The notes: a model not told the origin generated them from the sequence alone. A stretch of DNA of 16,316 bases from an uncultured Bacillota bacterium (GCA_937951995.1 CALGAG010000230.1:1-16316), one strand, 5' to 3'. Positions 6,626 through 13,275 are shown, counted from the first letter of the stretch. Numbers and translations: made by a program.

Positions 6626-7411
6626 TTAAAGACTGAATTTAACTATCAAGGCTGGATCAAGAACTCTGAATGCAAAGGTTTCAGCTACAAAGAATTTAAC
6701 CTTTTCTGCATCGTGCTCCTGATAACCGATTGAAAAGTCTCTTCCGATTGTCAATTCAAGGTCGTCATGGTCGTAAGGAATCAGGTATGCTCCCTCAACA
6801 ACATGGCTCAGTATGATTTTACCTTCAATCAGACTTTCAATTCTCTTCTTTAGTGGATAACCGCTGTCCTGGGCAATTATCCTCTTATAGGCATCCTTGC
6901 CTACAACAAGTGTATACGATCCGCCTGCAAAGTTTCTTCTTAGTCTCAAAACTCCCTCTGTAATTGATTCCATCAGGGACTTTGCATCGTCACCTAGCTT
7001 TATAGCCTTACCCTCTGCTGCTCCATCAAGTCCAACTATTCCAGCATTCTCAAGGCCATTGTACACAGCATTTTCCTCAAACAGGGCTATTTTCTCAAGG
7101 GCATCCTCCAGTGGACCATAATCGACATCCTTCGCTCCTCTTGATACGTTGTCAAGCTCCCATCTGTCCATCTCAAACTCTATTCTTGATTCAGTAAGTG
7201 GCAGCACCTTGTAGTTTGCATAGCAAACGTCCCCGTCCTCTTCAGTATCACCAAGTCTGCCCTCTGATATTACGTTGAATGAAAGACCCTTTGGTCCGTT
7301 AACCTTAACTACCTTCCTGGCTGACAGATAGGACTTTAGAACCTCAGAGGCCCTTTCATCTATCTCACCCCAGGCTTCATTTGATATTGGTGCAAGTTCT
7401 CTGTATAGCAT
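6626..7411 (-). CDS. Encapsulin shell protein (family 1, HK97 fold)
   Basis: A 261-residue protein that self-assembles into an icosahedral protein nanocompartment. It aligns along its length with Thermotoga maritima encapsulin as I recall it: N-terminal 'RELAPISNEAWGEIDERASEV', 'ARKVVKVNGPKG', the E-loop region 'WELDNVSRGAKDVDYGPLE', 'ALFEENAVYNGLENAGIVGL', the P-domain stretch 'GSYTLVVGKDAYKRI', 'YPLKKRIESLIEGKI', 'GRDFSIGYQEHDAEKVKFF' and C-terminal 'TFAFRVLDPALIVKFSL'. Length fits family 1 (about 265). Its cargo gene, an encapsulated ferritin, lies 13 bases upstream in the same operon, so the compartment should store oxidised iron. GGGGGGAAG before ATG 7411 is the ribosome site. A lone phage capsid is excluded by the cargo gene and the absence of any other phage gene. 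Confidence 0.95.
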   Translation of the reverse strand: MLYRELAPISNEAWGEIDERASEVLKSYLSARKVVKVNGPKGLSFNVISEGRLGDTEEDGDVCYANYKVLPLTESRIEFEMDRWELDNVSRGAKDVDYGPLEDALEKIALFEENAVYNGLENAGIVGLDGAAEGKAIKLGDDAKSLMESITEGVLRLRRNFAGGSYTLVVGKDAYKRIIAQDSGYPLKKRIESLIEGKIILSHVVEGAYLIPYDHDDLELTIGRDFSIGYQEHDAEKVKFFVAETFAFRVLDPALIVKFSL

Positions 7412-7424
7412 TTACGCTTCCCCC

Positions 7425-7769
7425 CTATTTTAAATCTCCAATGTTTAATCCCTTATCACCGGAAGGTTCTTCTCCTTCTCCACCCTCTTCAAGGTGGGAG
7501 ATGTCTCCCTCAGTAAATAAGTACGTTTTCATTTCCTCATCCCAGGCTCCCATGTTTCTTCTCAGCCACTCCAGGGTCATTACTGCGTGCTCGATCTCTT
7601 CATCCCTATTGTGGGCAAGTATCTCCTTAAGGGCAGGGTCAGTGGCTGCAGCTACTCTCTGGTTATACCAGTCAACAGCCTCAATTTCCTCCTTAAGGCT
7701 TACCAACGCTCTAGTTATGTCCATAGTCTTGTCATCTAGTCTTTCCACCGGTTCATGATATTGTGTCAT
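7425..7769 (-). CDS. Encapsulated ferritin (EncFtn) cargo with C-terminal shell-targeting peptide
   Basis: A 114-residue two-helix ferritin-like protein that forms a decameric ferroxidase inside encapsulin. It closely follows the Rhodospirillum rubrum EncFtn: 'YHEPVERLDD', 'LKEEIEAVDWYNQR' and 'AHNRDEEIEHA'. With a constant offset of four residues, the ferroxidase ligands E32, E62 and H65 of that protein correspond to Glu28, Glu58 and His61 here, and Trp38/Tyr39 to Trp34/Tyr35. A flexible Gly/Glu-rich linker (about 94-104) leads to 'GDKGLNIGDLK', matching the cargo-loading peptide that docks on the inner shell. It oxidises Fe(II), and the shell stores the mineral. AAGGAGGAA precedes ATG 7769. 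It is the first gene of the pair with encapsulin. Confidence 0.95.
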   Translation of the reverse strand: MTQYHEPVERLDDKTMDITRALVSLKEEIEAVDWYNQRVAAATDPALKEILAHNRDEEIEHAVMTLEWLRRNMGAWDEEMKTYLFTEGDISHLEEGGEGEEPSGDKGLNIGDLK

Positions 7770-7823
7770 CCCTATTCCTCCTTGTATTTATTCTCTAATA
7801 AAGACTTTACCCTGAATTTCCAA

Positions 7824-7853
7824 ATTATAAACATCTTACAGCCTCCTGGTCCA
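7824..7853 (-). promoter_or_regulatory. Candidate promoter of the ferritin-encapsulin operon
   Basis: Minus-strand TATAAT (7824-7829) with TGGACC (7848-7853) 18 bases upstream, the -35 inside the 3' end of the radical SAM gene. A weaker alternative is TTGGAA (7818-7823) with TATTAG (7795-7800) at 17-base spacing. No Fur-like box is evident here. Confidence 0.35.
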
Positions 7854-8702
7854 TTCCGCCTTGAAATCTCCGTCTGCAAGGGCTGTTTCCAAGGTTTTTA
7901 TCATTTCCTCACGGTCCCTGTTCAATGTCCCCTTAAGGGCTACGTAGTTTGAAGCGTGGTTGCTTCTAAATACACATCCTGGAGAATCCAGTTGACTTAG
8001 CATAAGCAGGGTCTCCTGGGCAATTTCATAGGGGGAGAGCAAAGAAAATTCTCCAGACTCCACCTGGTCCCAAAGTTCAGTACCAGGCTCAGTCATCAGT
8101 GTAAGTAGTCCAAGGTAATCAGGCCTGATCATGTTCACTGCCCGGGCGGTTTCCCTGGCGTGGTCTTCCCAGTTTTCCCTGCCTCCAAGTCCCGAAATAA
8201 CTGTAACTGAGAGTTTCAATCCAGCTTCCTTTATCTTCCTTCCTGCGGAGATGATGCCATCTCTAGTATCACCCTTTTTTACAGCCTTTAGTATGTCATC
8301 GCTTCCAGACTCAAGACCCAGGTAGGCAATTCCAAGCCCTGCTTCCTTAAGGGTCTTAAGGTCAGCATCTGATTTTAGGTGGATGCTTTTTGGGGAAGCA
8401 TAGATTCCAATCCTTTCACATTCTGGGAAAGTATTTTTTAGCTCTCCAATTATCAGGACAAGGTCTTCAGTCCGGATCATAAGAGCGTCCCCATCGGCAA
8501 TGAATATTCGCTTAAGGTTCCCGTAGAGCCTTCCCGCTTCATGAATCTCCTGGATTATCTCTTCGGTTTTTCTTATCCTGAAGCTCTTGTCCTTGTACAT
8601 GCTGCAGAAGGTACACCGGTTGTGGGAACACCCGATGGTGGCCTGCAATATCCAGCTCCTCGCTTCTGATGGCGGTCTATATACTGTTCCTTCATATTTC
8701 AT
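7836..8702 (-). CDS. Radical SAM protein of unknown function with a CX4CX2C cluster motif
   Basis: A 288-residue radical SAM enzyme. The cluster motif is 'GCSHNRCTFCSMYK' with Cys25, Cys30 and Cys33, a CX4CX2C spacing instead of the usual CX3CX2C. It is followed by other signs of the radical SAM barrel: 'IFIADGDALMI', 'RIGIYASPKSI', and the SAM-contacting 'YLGLESGSDDILKAVKKG'. The N-terminus 'YRPPSEARSWILQATIGC' and the 'FRSNHASNYVALKGTLNRDRE' tail recur in a group of clostridial and archaeal radical SAM proteins I recognise but cannot assign a reaction to. No extra cysteine-cluster domain is visible. The start is ATG 8702, with GGGAGTG upstream. It lies between the peroxiredoxin and the ferritin-encapsulin operon on the same strand, which is no strong functional hint. 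Confidence 0.85.
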   Translation of the reverse strand: MKYEGTVYRPPSEARSWILQATIGCSHNRCTFCSMYKDKSFRIRKTEEIIQEIHEAGRLYGNLKRIFIADGDALMIRTEDLVLIIGELKNTFPECERIGIYASPKSIHLKSDADLKTLKEAGLGIAYLGLESGSDDILKAVKKGDTRDGIISAGRKIKEAGLKLSVTVISGLGGRENWEDHARETARAVNMIRPDYLGLLTLMTEPGTELWDQVESGEFSLLSPYEIAQETLLMLSQLDSPGCVFRSNHASNYVALKGTLNRDREEMIKTLETALADGDFKAEWTRRL

Positions 8703-8729
8703 CCAATCACTCCCTTGAACACCATAAAA

Positions 8730-8767
8730 GTAGGTTACAATACACTAAACAGTATACCATAACCTAC
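8730..8767 (-). terminator. Terminator after the peroxiredoxin gene
   Basis: GTAGGTTA (8730-8737) and TAACCTAC (8760-8767) pair. Inside them, on the minus strand, TGGTATAC and GTGTATTG continue the stem through G-U pairs around TGTTTA, giving about 16 pairs. TTTT follows on the minus strand. It lies eight bases beyond the stop at 8775. Confidence 0.65.
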
Positions 8768-8774
8768 ACCATCC

Positions 8775-9227
8775 CTATTTCATATTTTCTTTAATGTAAT
8801 CCAAGACTTCCTCAGCATGGCCCGCTGACTTCACCTTTCTGTATTCCTTAACCATCTGGCCATCCCTATTGAAAATGAAGGTGGCCCTTTCAGTTCCCAT
8901 GTACTCCTTACCATACATTTTCTTAGGTACAATCACCTTGAACTGCTCATGCACCTTTCCTTCCTCATCACTTAGGAGGAGAAAGTTCAACTCCTGCTTG
9001 TCCCTGAACTTCTTGTGGGACGAAAGGCTGTCCCTGCTAATGCCCATTATGACAGTTTCCAGCTCTTCAAACTCCTGGTTCAGGTCCCTGAACCCAACAG
9101 CCTCGGTTATTCAGCCGGATGTATTGTCCTTTGGATAGAAGTAGACCACAACATTCCTACCTTTGAAATCTTTAAGGGATATCTCCTTACCATCTGTTTC
9201 CTTTAAAGTGAAATCATATTCTGACAT
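8775..9227 (-). CDS. Selenocysteine-containing peroxiredoxin (BCP/PrxQ type), TGA 9111-9113 read as Sec
   Basis: Thiol-type peroxidase reducing hydrogen and organic peroxides. From ATG 9227 (GGGGAGG upstream) it reads MSEYDFTLKETDGKEISLKD, then 'YFYPKDNTSG', an in-frame TGA at codon 39, then 'ITEAVGFRDLNQEFEE' and on to 150 residues, the normal BCP length. In relatives this segment is YPKDNTPGCTxEAxxFRD, so the TGA stands exactly at the peroxidatic cysteine. The reading frame continues intact, with the helix-2 FRD and catalytic arginine region 'GTERATFIFNRDG' conserved. No cysteine codon occurs anywhere, so Sec would be the only redox residue and the resolving thiol must come from a partner. 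A SECIS-like hairpin starts 16 bases after the TGA. Standard gene calling would give only the fragment 8775-9047 from an internal ATG. A pseudogene is the alternative, but damage limited to this codon makes it unlikely. Confidence 0.87.
9077..9094 (-). promoter_or_regulatory. SECIS-like hairpin for selenocysteine insertion
   Basis: On the minus strand GGTTCAG-GGAC-CTGAACC forms a perfect seven-pair stem with a GGAC loop. It begins 16 bases after the TGA, within the spacing and the G-at-loop-start rule known for bacterial SECIS elements, which lie in the coding sequence just after UGA and bind SelB. Confidence 0.7.
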
Positions 9228-9255
9228 CTGTTTACCTCCCCTAATGTTAGTGAGG

Positions 9256-9285
9256 ATTATATACCCAATTGTTCACCATTTACAA
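9256..9285 (-). promoter_or_regulatory. Promoter of the peroxiredoxin gene
   Basis: Minus-strand TTGTAA (9280-9285) and perfect TATAAT (9256-9261) with 18-base spacing, between the GNAT stop and the peroxiredoxin start. It gives a leader of about 20-25 bases and supports ATG 9227 as the real start of the selenoprotein, well upstream of the TGA. Confidence 0.55.
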
Positions 9286-9735
9286 TCAAATGACAAACTT
9301 CCACTTAAGAATTCTCCTGTCTGCAAGAACTCTTGATTTTGCCTCTCCAACCACAACCGCTCCCATTTTCTCATAAAAATGTCTTGCCTCTGGGCTTGAA
9401 ACAAATTGAAGGTCCAGAATACCTCTGCTTCGACAGAACTCAACAAGATGTTCCCAAAGATGGCTTCCGTAGCCTTTTCTAATATTCACTGAATCGATGT
9501 AGAAATACTCAAGTGTAACTTCCTCATGGGTTTCAATGAGGCTATAGAAACCGATCACTTCATCATCATTCTCCAGAACAAAGGTTGGGTGGTTCATAAT
9601 ATAATCCTCTGACAGACTGTAGATACCTCTGAATGCATCCAGGAACTTCTTGTCATATCCCCAATGTGCCTCTGAGGCAACTGCAAGCTCGGTTAAGAGC
9701 TTGTTCTCCTTTGGATCTGCTCTCCTAATATTCAC
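9286..9735 (-). CDS. GNAT family N-acetyltransferase
   Basis: A 149-residue single-domain acetyl-CoA-dependent acetyltransferase. The acetyl-CoA pyrophosphate loop is RKGYGS (86-91), preceded by the beta-4 strand 'VTLEYFYIDSVNI', and the C-terminal 'ARHFYEKMGA' (117-126) is the usual motif B ending. The substrate cannot be inferred. Translation starts at GTG 9735, since the nearby ATG (9735-9737) is immediately followed by a stop; GGGAGGG seven bases upstream supports the GTG. It lies 36 bases after the yjbQ-type gene on the same strand with no visible terminator between them, so the two are probably co-transcribed. Confidence 0.85.
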   Translation of the reverse strand: MNIRRADPKENKLLTELAVASEAHWGYDKKFLDAFRGIYSLSEDYIMNHPTFVLENDDEVIGFYSLIETHEEVTLEYFYIDSVNIRKGYGSHLWEHLVEFCRSRGILDLQFVSSPEARHFYEKMGAVVVGEAKSRVLADRRILKWKFVI

Positions 9736-9771
9736 ATCAATCCCTCCCTCAGTAATAATATACCCTCTAGC

Positions 9772-10188
9772 CTAGTCTCCAATAATTTTTACCAGGACCC
9801 TCTTAGGTCTCATCCCGTCAAACTCACCGTAGAATATCTGCTCCCAGGTTCCAAAGTCCAGTTTGCCATCTGTCACAGCAACCACTGCCTCCCTGCCCAT
9901 TATGGTTCTTTTAAGGTGGGCATCCGCATTGTCCTCGAAACCATTGTGGTCGTATTGGCTATGGGGCTTCTCAGGAGCAAGTCTTTCAAGTAGTCTCTCG
10001 AAATCCCTGTGCAGACCGCTTTCATCGTCATTTATAAAAACACTTGCAGTTATGTGCATTGGATTGCACAGGAGGATCCCCTCCCTTATTCCACTTTCCC
10101 TCAAGGCTTCCTCCACCTGGGGAGTTATGTTTACAAAGCCTCTCCTGGTCTTTATATTGAAGGTCAATTCCTTTCTGTAGGATTTCAT
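9772..10188 (-). CDS. YjbQ/UPF0047 family protein (annotated as secondary thiamine-phosphate synthase)
   Basis: A 138-residue protein covering the whole UPF0047 domain. Conserved blocks are present: 'GILLCNPMHITASVFINDDE' (37-56, with His45), 'LHRDFERLLERLAP', 'HNGFEDNADAHLKRTIMG' (81-98, with His91) and 'LDFGTWEQIFYGEFDGMRPKRV' split here as 'LDFGTWEQIFYGEFDG' (110-125) plus 'MRPKRV'. The histidine and acid residues are thought to bind a metal. E. coli YjbQ has weak thiamine phosphate synthase activity when overexpressed, but the true role of the family is not settled. AAAGGAGGA precedes ATG 10188. A minus-strand TATAAT lies near 10230 without a clear -35. It precedes the GNAT gene at 9286-9735 in what looks like a two-gene operon. 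Confidence 0.9.
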   Translation of the reverse strand: MKSYRKELTFNIKTRRGFVNITPQVEEALRESGIREGILLCNPMHITASVFINDDESGLHRDFERLLERLAPEKPHSQYDHNGFEDNADAHLKRTIMGREAVVAVTDGKLDFGTWEQIFYGEFDGMRPKRVLVKIIGD

Positions 10189-10247
10189 AGCTTCCTCCTT
10201 TTCTTGGTTATCATGTTAATGTACTACTACCCATTATACAACAAAAA

Positions 10248-10270
10248 AACGCCCTCATTTAGAAGGCGTT
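10248..10270 (-). terminator. Terminator after the SDF symporter gene
   Basis: AACGCC (10248-10253) pairs with GGCGTT (10265-10270) around an 11-base loop, followed on the minus strand by seven T. It lies eight bases beyond the stop at 10278. Confidence 0.85.
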
Positions 10271-10277
10271 GTTGTAA

Positions 10278-11453
10278 TTATTCTGCAGTTGGTTGTAGCT
10301 TGTGTCCTGAAAACTTGTTTACAAGTATTGCTATTGCCCCATCTCCAGTTACATTACATGCAGTACCGAAGCTGTCCTGTGCAAGGTAAAGGGCTATCAT
10401 CAGTGATGTCAAGGTTGCATCGAAGCCCAGCATGCTCTGTAGAAGTCCAATTGCAGCCATTACAGCCCCTCCTGGTACTCCTGGTGCAGCAACCATGGTC
10501 ACTCCAAGTGCCATGATAAATCCGATGTAGGTTCCAAAGGATAGTGGCATGCCAGCAATAAGCATGATTGCAATTGAACAGCTGACAAGTGTAATGGTAC
10601 TTCCTGATAGGTGGATTGTTGCTGATAGTGGTATTGCAAAATCAGCTACACCTTCGTTTACTCCATTTTTCTTGGTCTGTGCAAGTGTTACAGGTATTGT
10701 GGCTGCTGATGACTGTGTACCTATTGCCGTGAAATATGCCGGTATCATGGTCTTGATCAGCTTGAACGGGTTTGCTCCAGCAAGAGTTCCTGCGATTAGA
10801 TACTGTACTATTATGATTACCATATGAAGTATTATTACAAGTACAAATACCCTGGAGAATACGCTCAGTATCTGGAATACCTGTCCTGAGTATGTCAGGT
10901 TTGCAAATATTCCCATAATGTGAAGTGGCAAAAGCGGTATGATGATCTCTGATATCATTTTGCTGATGATTGCCTGGAATTCATCCATAAGTGATTTTAT
11001 GGTCTTAGACCCAGTGGCAGCAATACCGATTCCGATTGTAAATGCAAGTATCAGGGCTGTCATTACTCCCATAACTGGAGGTATTGAAATCTCAATAAAT
11101 GCTGCAGCAGAAGCTCCCTCCTCAGCAAGGTCAGTTGTAAGGGCCCCTTCTGTAATGAATGATGGTAGGATTGCAGTGTTTGCGAAGAATGCCATTGTTC
11201 CCGCCAGTACAGTTGAAGTGTAGGCAAGGCCTGCTGTCACTGCAAGTATTCTACCTGCACCCTTTCCAAGGTCACCGATCCCCGGTGCAACGAATCCAAG
11301 GATGATCAGTGGAATTGCAAATCCAAGGAAATTACCGAATATCCCGTTGAATGTTGCGAATACCCTTACTCCTGGCTCTGGTAAAACCATTCCGAATAAA
11401 ATACCTAATATTATGGCGATTATCAGCCTAGGCAGTAGTCCAATTTTTTTCAT
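10278..11453 (-). CDS. SDF (DAACS) family cation:amino acid symporter, probably for a neutral substrate
   Basis: A 391-residue sodium- or proton-coupled transporter of the GltPh/SstT/ASCT superfamily. Visible: helix 1 from residue 5, the serine-rich hairpin-1 tip TQSSAAT (246-252), 'HLSGSTITL' in helix 7, the hairpin-2 tip APGVPGG (323-329) and helix 8 'AQDSFGTACNVTGDGAIAIL'. Aligning helix 8 to GltPh puts Asp360, Thr364, Asn367 and Asp371 on D394, T398, N401 and D405, but Gly363 replaces R397, the arginine that binds the side-chain carboxylate of acidic substrates. The substrate is therefore likely a neutral amino acid (inference). ATG 11453 is chosen because AAGGAGG lies correctly before it; the upstream in-frame ATG 11495 has no such site. 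It is a single-gene unit with a promoter at 11551-11579 and a terminator at 10248-10270. Confidence 0.9.
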   Translation of the reverse strand: MKKIGLLPRLIIAIILGILFGMVLPEPGVRVFATFNGIFGNFLGFAIPLIILGFVAPGIGDLGKGAGRILAVTAGLAYTSTVLAGTMAFFANTAILPSFITEGALTTDLAEEGASAAAFIEISIPPVMGVMTALILAFTIGIGIAATGSKTIKSLMDEFQAIISKMISEIIIPLLPLHIMGIFANLTYSGQVFQILSVFSRVFVLVIILHMVIIIVQYLIAGTLAGANPFKLIKTMIPAYFTAIGTQSSAATIPVTLAQTKKNGVNEGVADFAIPLSATIHLSGSTITLVSCSIAIMLIAGMPLSFGTYIGFIMALGVTMVAAPGVPGGAVMAAIGLLQSMLGFDATLTSLMIALYLAQDSFGTACNVTGDGAIAILVNKFSGHKLQPTAE

Positions 11454-11550
11454 TTGTTTCCTCCTTATGCTCTGAATCATAAAATCCACCTGCAAATTCC
11501 AGGGGAATGTTATGTATTTTGCCTTATTAAGTTAACATTTTGTCAATCAG

Positions 11551-11579
11551 ATTACAAGCCATTAATTTATTCTTAACAA
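11551..11579 (-). promoter_or_regulatory. Candidate promoter of the symporter gene
   Basis: Minus-strand TTGTTA (11574-11579) and TGTAAT (11551-11556) with exactly 17 bases between. It predicts a leader of about 90 bases before ATG 11453. The leader shows only a small ATTCC-CCT-GGAAT hairpin; no riboswitch was recognised. Confidence 0.45.
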
Positions 11580-11623
11580 TTCTTAATTTTCCTCACTGTT
11601 TCAAATTTTCTGACTATGGGTGG

Positions 11624-12391
11624 CTAAAGTCCGGAAAGCGGATTCACATACCTTCCCCTAGTCTCTGTATTGGATCCATACTGTATTGCCCGGACTGGAC
11701 ACCTATGTATGCAGGCCAGGCAATGCACACACCTGTCCTTAACCCAAACGGGTTTCCCTTCCATCATTTCTATGGCATCCACAGGGCAGTTTTTCTCACA
11801 CAGATCACAGCTTGTACATGCATCAGTTGCATGGAATTTTTTTGTATTTCTCCCCTTTCTATAGAGAGATCCTGCCAACATGGTCATTATCCCAGGCATT
11901 GGCCCTTTGATCCTGTTATAATCTCCCTTTTTATCTTCCTTGATAAGATTCAGCATCCATTTCAATGATTCCTTGCTGTTTGTGAGCATTTTATCCTGCT
12001 TTTCACTTTTCTGTACATCGTAAAGGAGTATGTAGTTATCAGGCATCTCAACAGAGAATACAAAATCCACACCAACCCCCTTGCTCTGAATGAGATCTTT
12101 GGCAATCTTGGTGGAATCTCCAGTTGTGGCTCCACATGTTGCAAGTACAAAGCACCGGCCACCCTCCTCAACCAGAATTTCCACCTTCTCCAAAAAATCC
12201 TGTACGAGGGTGGGAAGTGAATAGTAGTAGACCGGGAACACCAAACCCAGGATTTCACCTTTACCAATTGTGATTTGACGGATATCCTTCTCCATGAATT
12301 CAGTTATGCCCATGACTTCTTCTCCCAGTCCGCTGCCTAGTGTATTTGCTGCATAGAGACTGTTTCCAGTACCTGTGAAATAAAATATCAT
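11624..12391 (-). CDS. EFR1-type flavodoxin-ferredoxin fusion protein
   Basis: A 255-residue cytoplasmic electron-transfer protein. The N-terminal flavodoxin-like domain starts MIFYFTGTGNS with the FMN phosphate loop TGTGNS (6-11), followed by 'GLVFPVYYYSLPTLVQDFLEK' and 'FVLATCGATTGDS', as in flavodoxin-like EFR1 proteins. A C-terminal two-cluster ferredoxin domain has CX2CX2CX3CP twice: Cys192, 195, 198, 202 ('CTSCDLCEKNCP') and Cys221, 224, 227, 231 ('CVHCLACIHRCP'). Such proteins are common in clostridia; partners and pathway are unknown. GGAGGG precedes ATG 12391. It diverges from the EcsC-family gene, with the two -10 boxes only three bases apart. No clear terminator follows; the downstream symporter has its own promoter. 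Confidence 0.92.
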   Translation of the reverse strand: MIFYFTGTGNSLYAANTLGSGLGEEVMGITEFMEKDIRQITIGKGEILGLVFPVYYYSLPTLVQDFLEKVEILVEEGGRCFVLATCGATTGDSTKIAKDLIQSKGVGVDFVFSVEMPDNYILLYDVQKSEKQDKMLTNSKESLKWMLNLIKEDKKGDYNRIKGPMPGIMTMLAGSLYRKGRNTKKFHATDACTSCDLCEKNCPVDAIEMMEGKPVWVKDRCVHCLACIHRCPVRAIQYGSNTETRGRYVNPLSGL

Positions 12392-12476
12392 CGTGCTTCC
12401 CTCCTATTCCTCTTTCCTTTCATTTCTTGGTCCAAAAAAATATTTCAAGGGATAGACAAACTTTCATTAAAAATCT

Positions 12477-12485
12477 TGCTATAAT
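12477..12485 (+). promoter_or_regulatory. Extended -10 promoter of the EcsC-family gene
   Basis: TGCTATAAT is a perfect extended -10 element, with no good -35 (TAGACA upstream is too far, at 21 bases). Transcription would begin near 12492, which excludes a TTG at 12427 as the start codon. Confidence 0.5.
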
Positions 12486-12488
12486 AGT

Positions 12489-12517
12489 ATTATACAGTAA
12501 GTTGATTGACTTATTAA
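12489..12517 (-). promoter_or_regulatory. Promoter of the EFR1-type gene
   Basis: Minus-strand TTAATA (12512-12517) and perfect TATAAT (12489-12494) with 17-base spacing. It overlaps the opposing promoter of the EcsC-family gene, so the two are likely to compete for polymerase. Confidence 0.45.
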
Positions 12518-12546
12518 CCTATATTGGAAATTGGATTGGTGATTTT

Positions 12547-13275
12547 ATGTTTTCATATGAAAGATGGGCGGAAAGGGAAATGCTCCGATGGATGGGATTA
12601 ATGAGAAAAAGGCCATCCATTGTTCAAAGCATCTCCAAGGGAACGCAAAGGAGAATAAACTCCTTGCTCCCAGAAAAATATCATGAATTTGTTACTGGAG
12701 CAATCAAGAATATGACAAAGGCAACACTATATGGCTCCAAATTTGGAATAAATCCTCCCCTTGTTGGATACACACTTAAGGAAAGGGAAAGGATTCTCAG
12801 GGATAAGACCAAGATGTATACCGCAACTGCCACTGTTGAAGGAGCTGCAACCGGTGCCGGGGGCTTCATGGCTGGACTTGCTGATTTTCCACTTCTTATG
12901 GGAATCAAGATGAGATTTCTCTTTGAGGTAGCCGCCATTTACGGCTTTGATGTAAATGACTACAGGGAAAGGCTCTACATTCTTCACATCTTTCAGCTTG
13001 CATTTTCAAGCAAGAAGCATGTGAACAAGGTTTTTAATATAATGGAAAATTGGCAAGAGTACGCTGACACCCTACCTGAGAATCTGGATGATTTTGAGTG
13101 GAGAGATTTTCAACAGGAGTACCGTGACTATCTTGATATCGCAAAACTCCTCCAGATGCTTCCAATTGTTGGAGCCCTTGTGGGAAGCTATGTGAACAAC
13201 AGGCTCCTAAAAAAACTCAGCGAAACAGCAATGAATTCCTATAGGATGAGAATTTTGAAACAAAAAAGGGAATGA
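12547..13275 (+). CDS. EcsC family protein
   Basis: A 242-residue protein recognised as EcsC family by its N-terminus 'YERWAEREMLRWMG' and the glycine-rich hydrophobic core 'TVEGAATGAGGFMAGLADFPL' followed by 'GIKMRFLFEVAAIYGFD' (97-135). A second hydrophobic stretch is 'LLQMLPIVGALVGSYVNNRLL' (201-221), typical of the family's C-terminal part. EcsC was named from the B. subtilis ecsABC operon, but here no ABC genes accompany it. The molecular function is unknown; the family is probably membrane-associated. ATG 12547 is chosen because the promoter at 12477-12485 begins transcription after the earlier in-frame TTG 12427. A modest GGTG lies seven bases upstream. The stop codon lies inside the inverted repeat at 13269-13307. 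Confidence 0.82.
   Translation: MFSYERWAEREMLRWMGLMRKRPSIVQSISKGTQRRINSLLPEKYHEFVTGAIKNMTKATLYGSKFGINPPLVGYTLKERERILRDKTKMYTATATVEGAATGAGGFMAGLADFPLLMGIKMRFLFEVAAIYGFDVNDYRERLYILHIFQLAFSSKKHVNKVFNIMENWQEYADTLPENLDDFEWRDFQQEYRDYLDIAKLLQMLPIVGALVGSYVNNRLLKKLSETAMNSYRMRILKQKRE

Noticed and set aside
6626..7411. Phage capsid gene as sign of a prophage
   Set aside because: It has the encapsulin pattern along its length and is paired with EncFtn cargo; there are no terminase, portal or tail genes.
8775..9047. Short separate peroxiredoxin C-terminal gene starting at ATG 9047
   Set aside because: The same frame continues upstream through the TGA to a well-supported ATG 9227 with promoter and ribosome site; ATG 9047 is an internal Met without a ribosome site.
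8775..9227. Peroxiredoxin pseudogene with a nonsense mutation
   Set aside because: The only lesion is TGA at the exact catalytic residue, with conserved sequence on both sides and a hairpin at SECIS distance; random decay would not choose that codon.
11454..11545. Riboswitch in the symporter leader
   Set aside because: Only one tiny hairpin is visible and no known aptamer pattern could be matched.
12427..13275. Longer EcsC-family protein from TTG 12427
   Set aside because: There is no ribosome site there, and the extended -10 at 12477-12485 would start transcription downstream of it.
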